From positions 1 to 25,702 of IMG/VR virus record IMGVR_UViG_3300020470_005538: DNA of 25,702 nucleotides. One strand, 5' to 3'. More model-generated notes on the stretch are below. The model did not search any database, was not told the DNA's origin, and saw nothing but the letters and a program-made list of their open reading frames with translations. Numbering within the stretch: the first letter of the stretch is position 1. This stretch comes from a virus. The DNA is not shown here.

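Noticed and set aside
2894-25702. Modular megasynthase or secreted toxin as an explanation for the giant frame
   Set aside because: No adenylation, ketosynthase, carrier, protease or toxin motif is seen; the content is beta repeats, Ig-like, LamG-like and helical structural units next to fibre-type genes.
2894-25702. Frameshift or split gene within the giant frame
   Set aside because: The frame is continuous and domain content stays coherent from end to end, with no domain cut off into another frame.

Overview
The window looks like part of the virion-structure (tail fibre/appendage) region of an AT-rich marine T4-like myovirus, most likely a cyanophage or a close relative infecting another marine bacterium. 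The grounds are: (i) a fibre-type N-terminus, MAKQTLNIGVSANDGTGDT, of a kind I recognise from marine T4-like phages; (ii) YHYH-domain, Ig-like, LamG-like and GSGY-type segments, which recur in their structural proteins; (iii) a perfect match to the T4-type late promoter (NATAAATA) just upstream of the fibre gene; (iv) complete absence of housekeeping or host-like genes. Host and exact phage lineage cannot be read from this window.

All coding is on the minus strand, in three genes read from right to left with almost no spacers. (1) 25702 to 2894: one uninterrupted reading frame of at least 7,602 codons, still open at the right edge, so its start lies outside the window. (2) 2885 to 1152: a complete 577-residue YHYH protein with a cupredoxin-like insertion and an Ig-like C-terminus. 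(3) 1124 to the left edge: the first 374 residues of a fibre-like protein, entered from a T4-like late promoter that overlaps the stop codon of gene 2. The gaps are 8 and 27 bases. Plus-strand reading frames are shadows.

The giant protein is a mosaic. In order it has: the end of a YHYH domain; a canonical EF-hand loop; GxGY motifs; a seven-blade propeller-like domain; a LamG-like domain; a carbohydrate-binding-module-like segment; a cupredoxin-like domain that has lost its copper ligands; more GxGY motifs; two helical repeats; a second LamG-like domain; four more helical repeats; a roughly 8-kb array of 25 copies of a Cys/Asp/His/YPR beta module; three Cys-rich helical motifs and a seventh helical repeat; beta-rich SGA-type segments; fibre connector segments; and a C-terminal Ig-like domain. 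No enzymatic active site was recognised.

A reasonable reading, by inference, is a late operon for an unusually long virion appendage plus smaller accessory fibre proteins sharing its domains. The most notable points are the 25-copy array with its dimeric higher-order pattern and decayed units, and a cupredoxin-like domain with a complete type-1 copper ligand set inserted inside a YHYH domain, paired with a ligand-less relative in the neighbouring giant protein.
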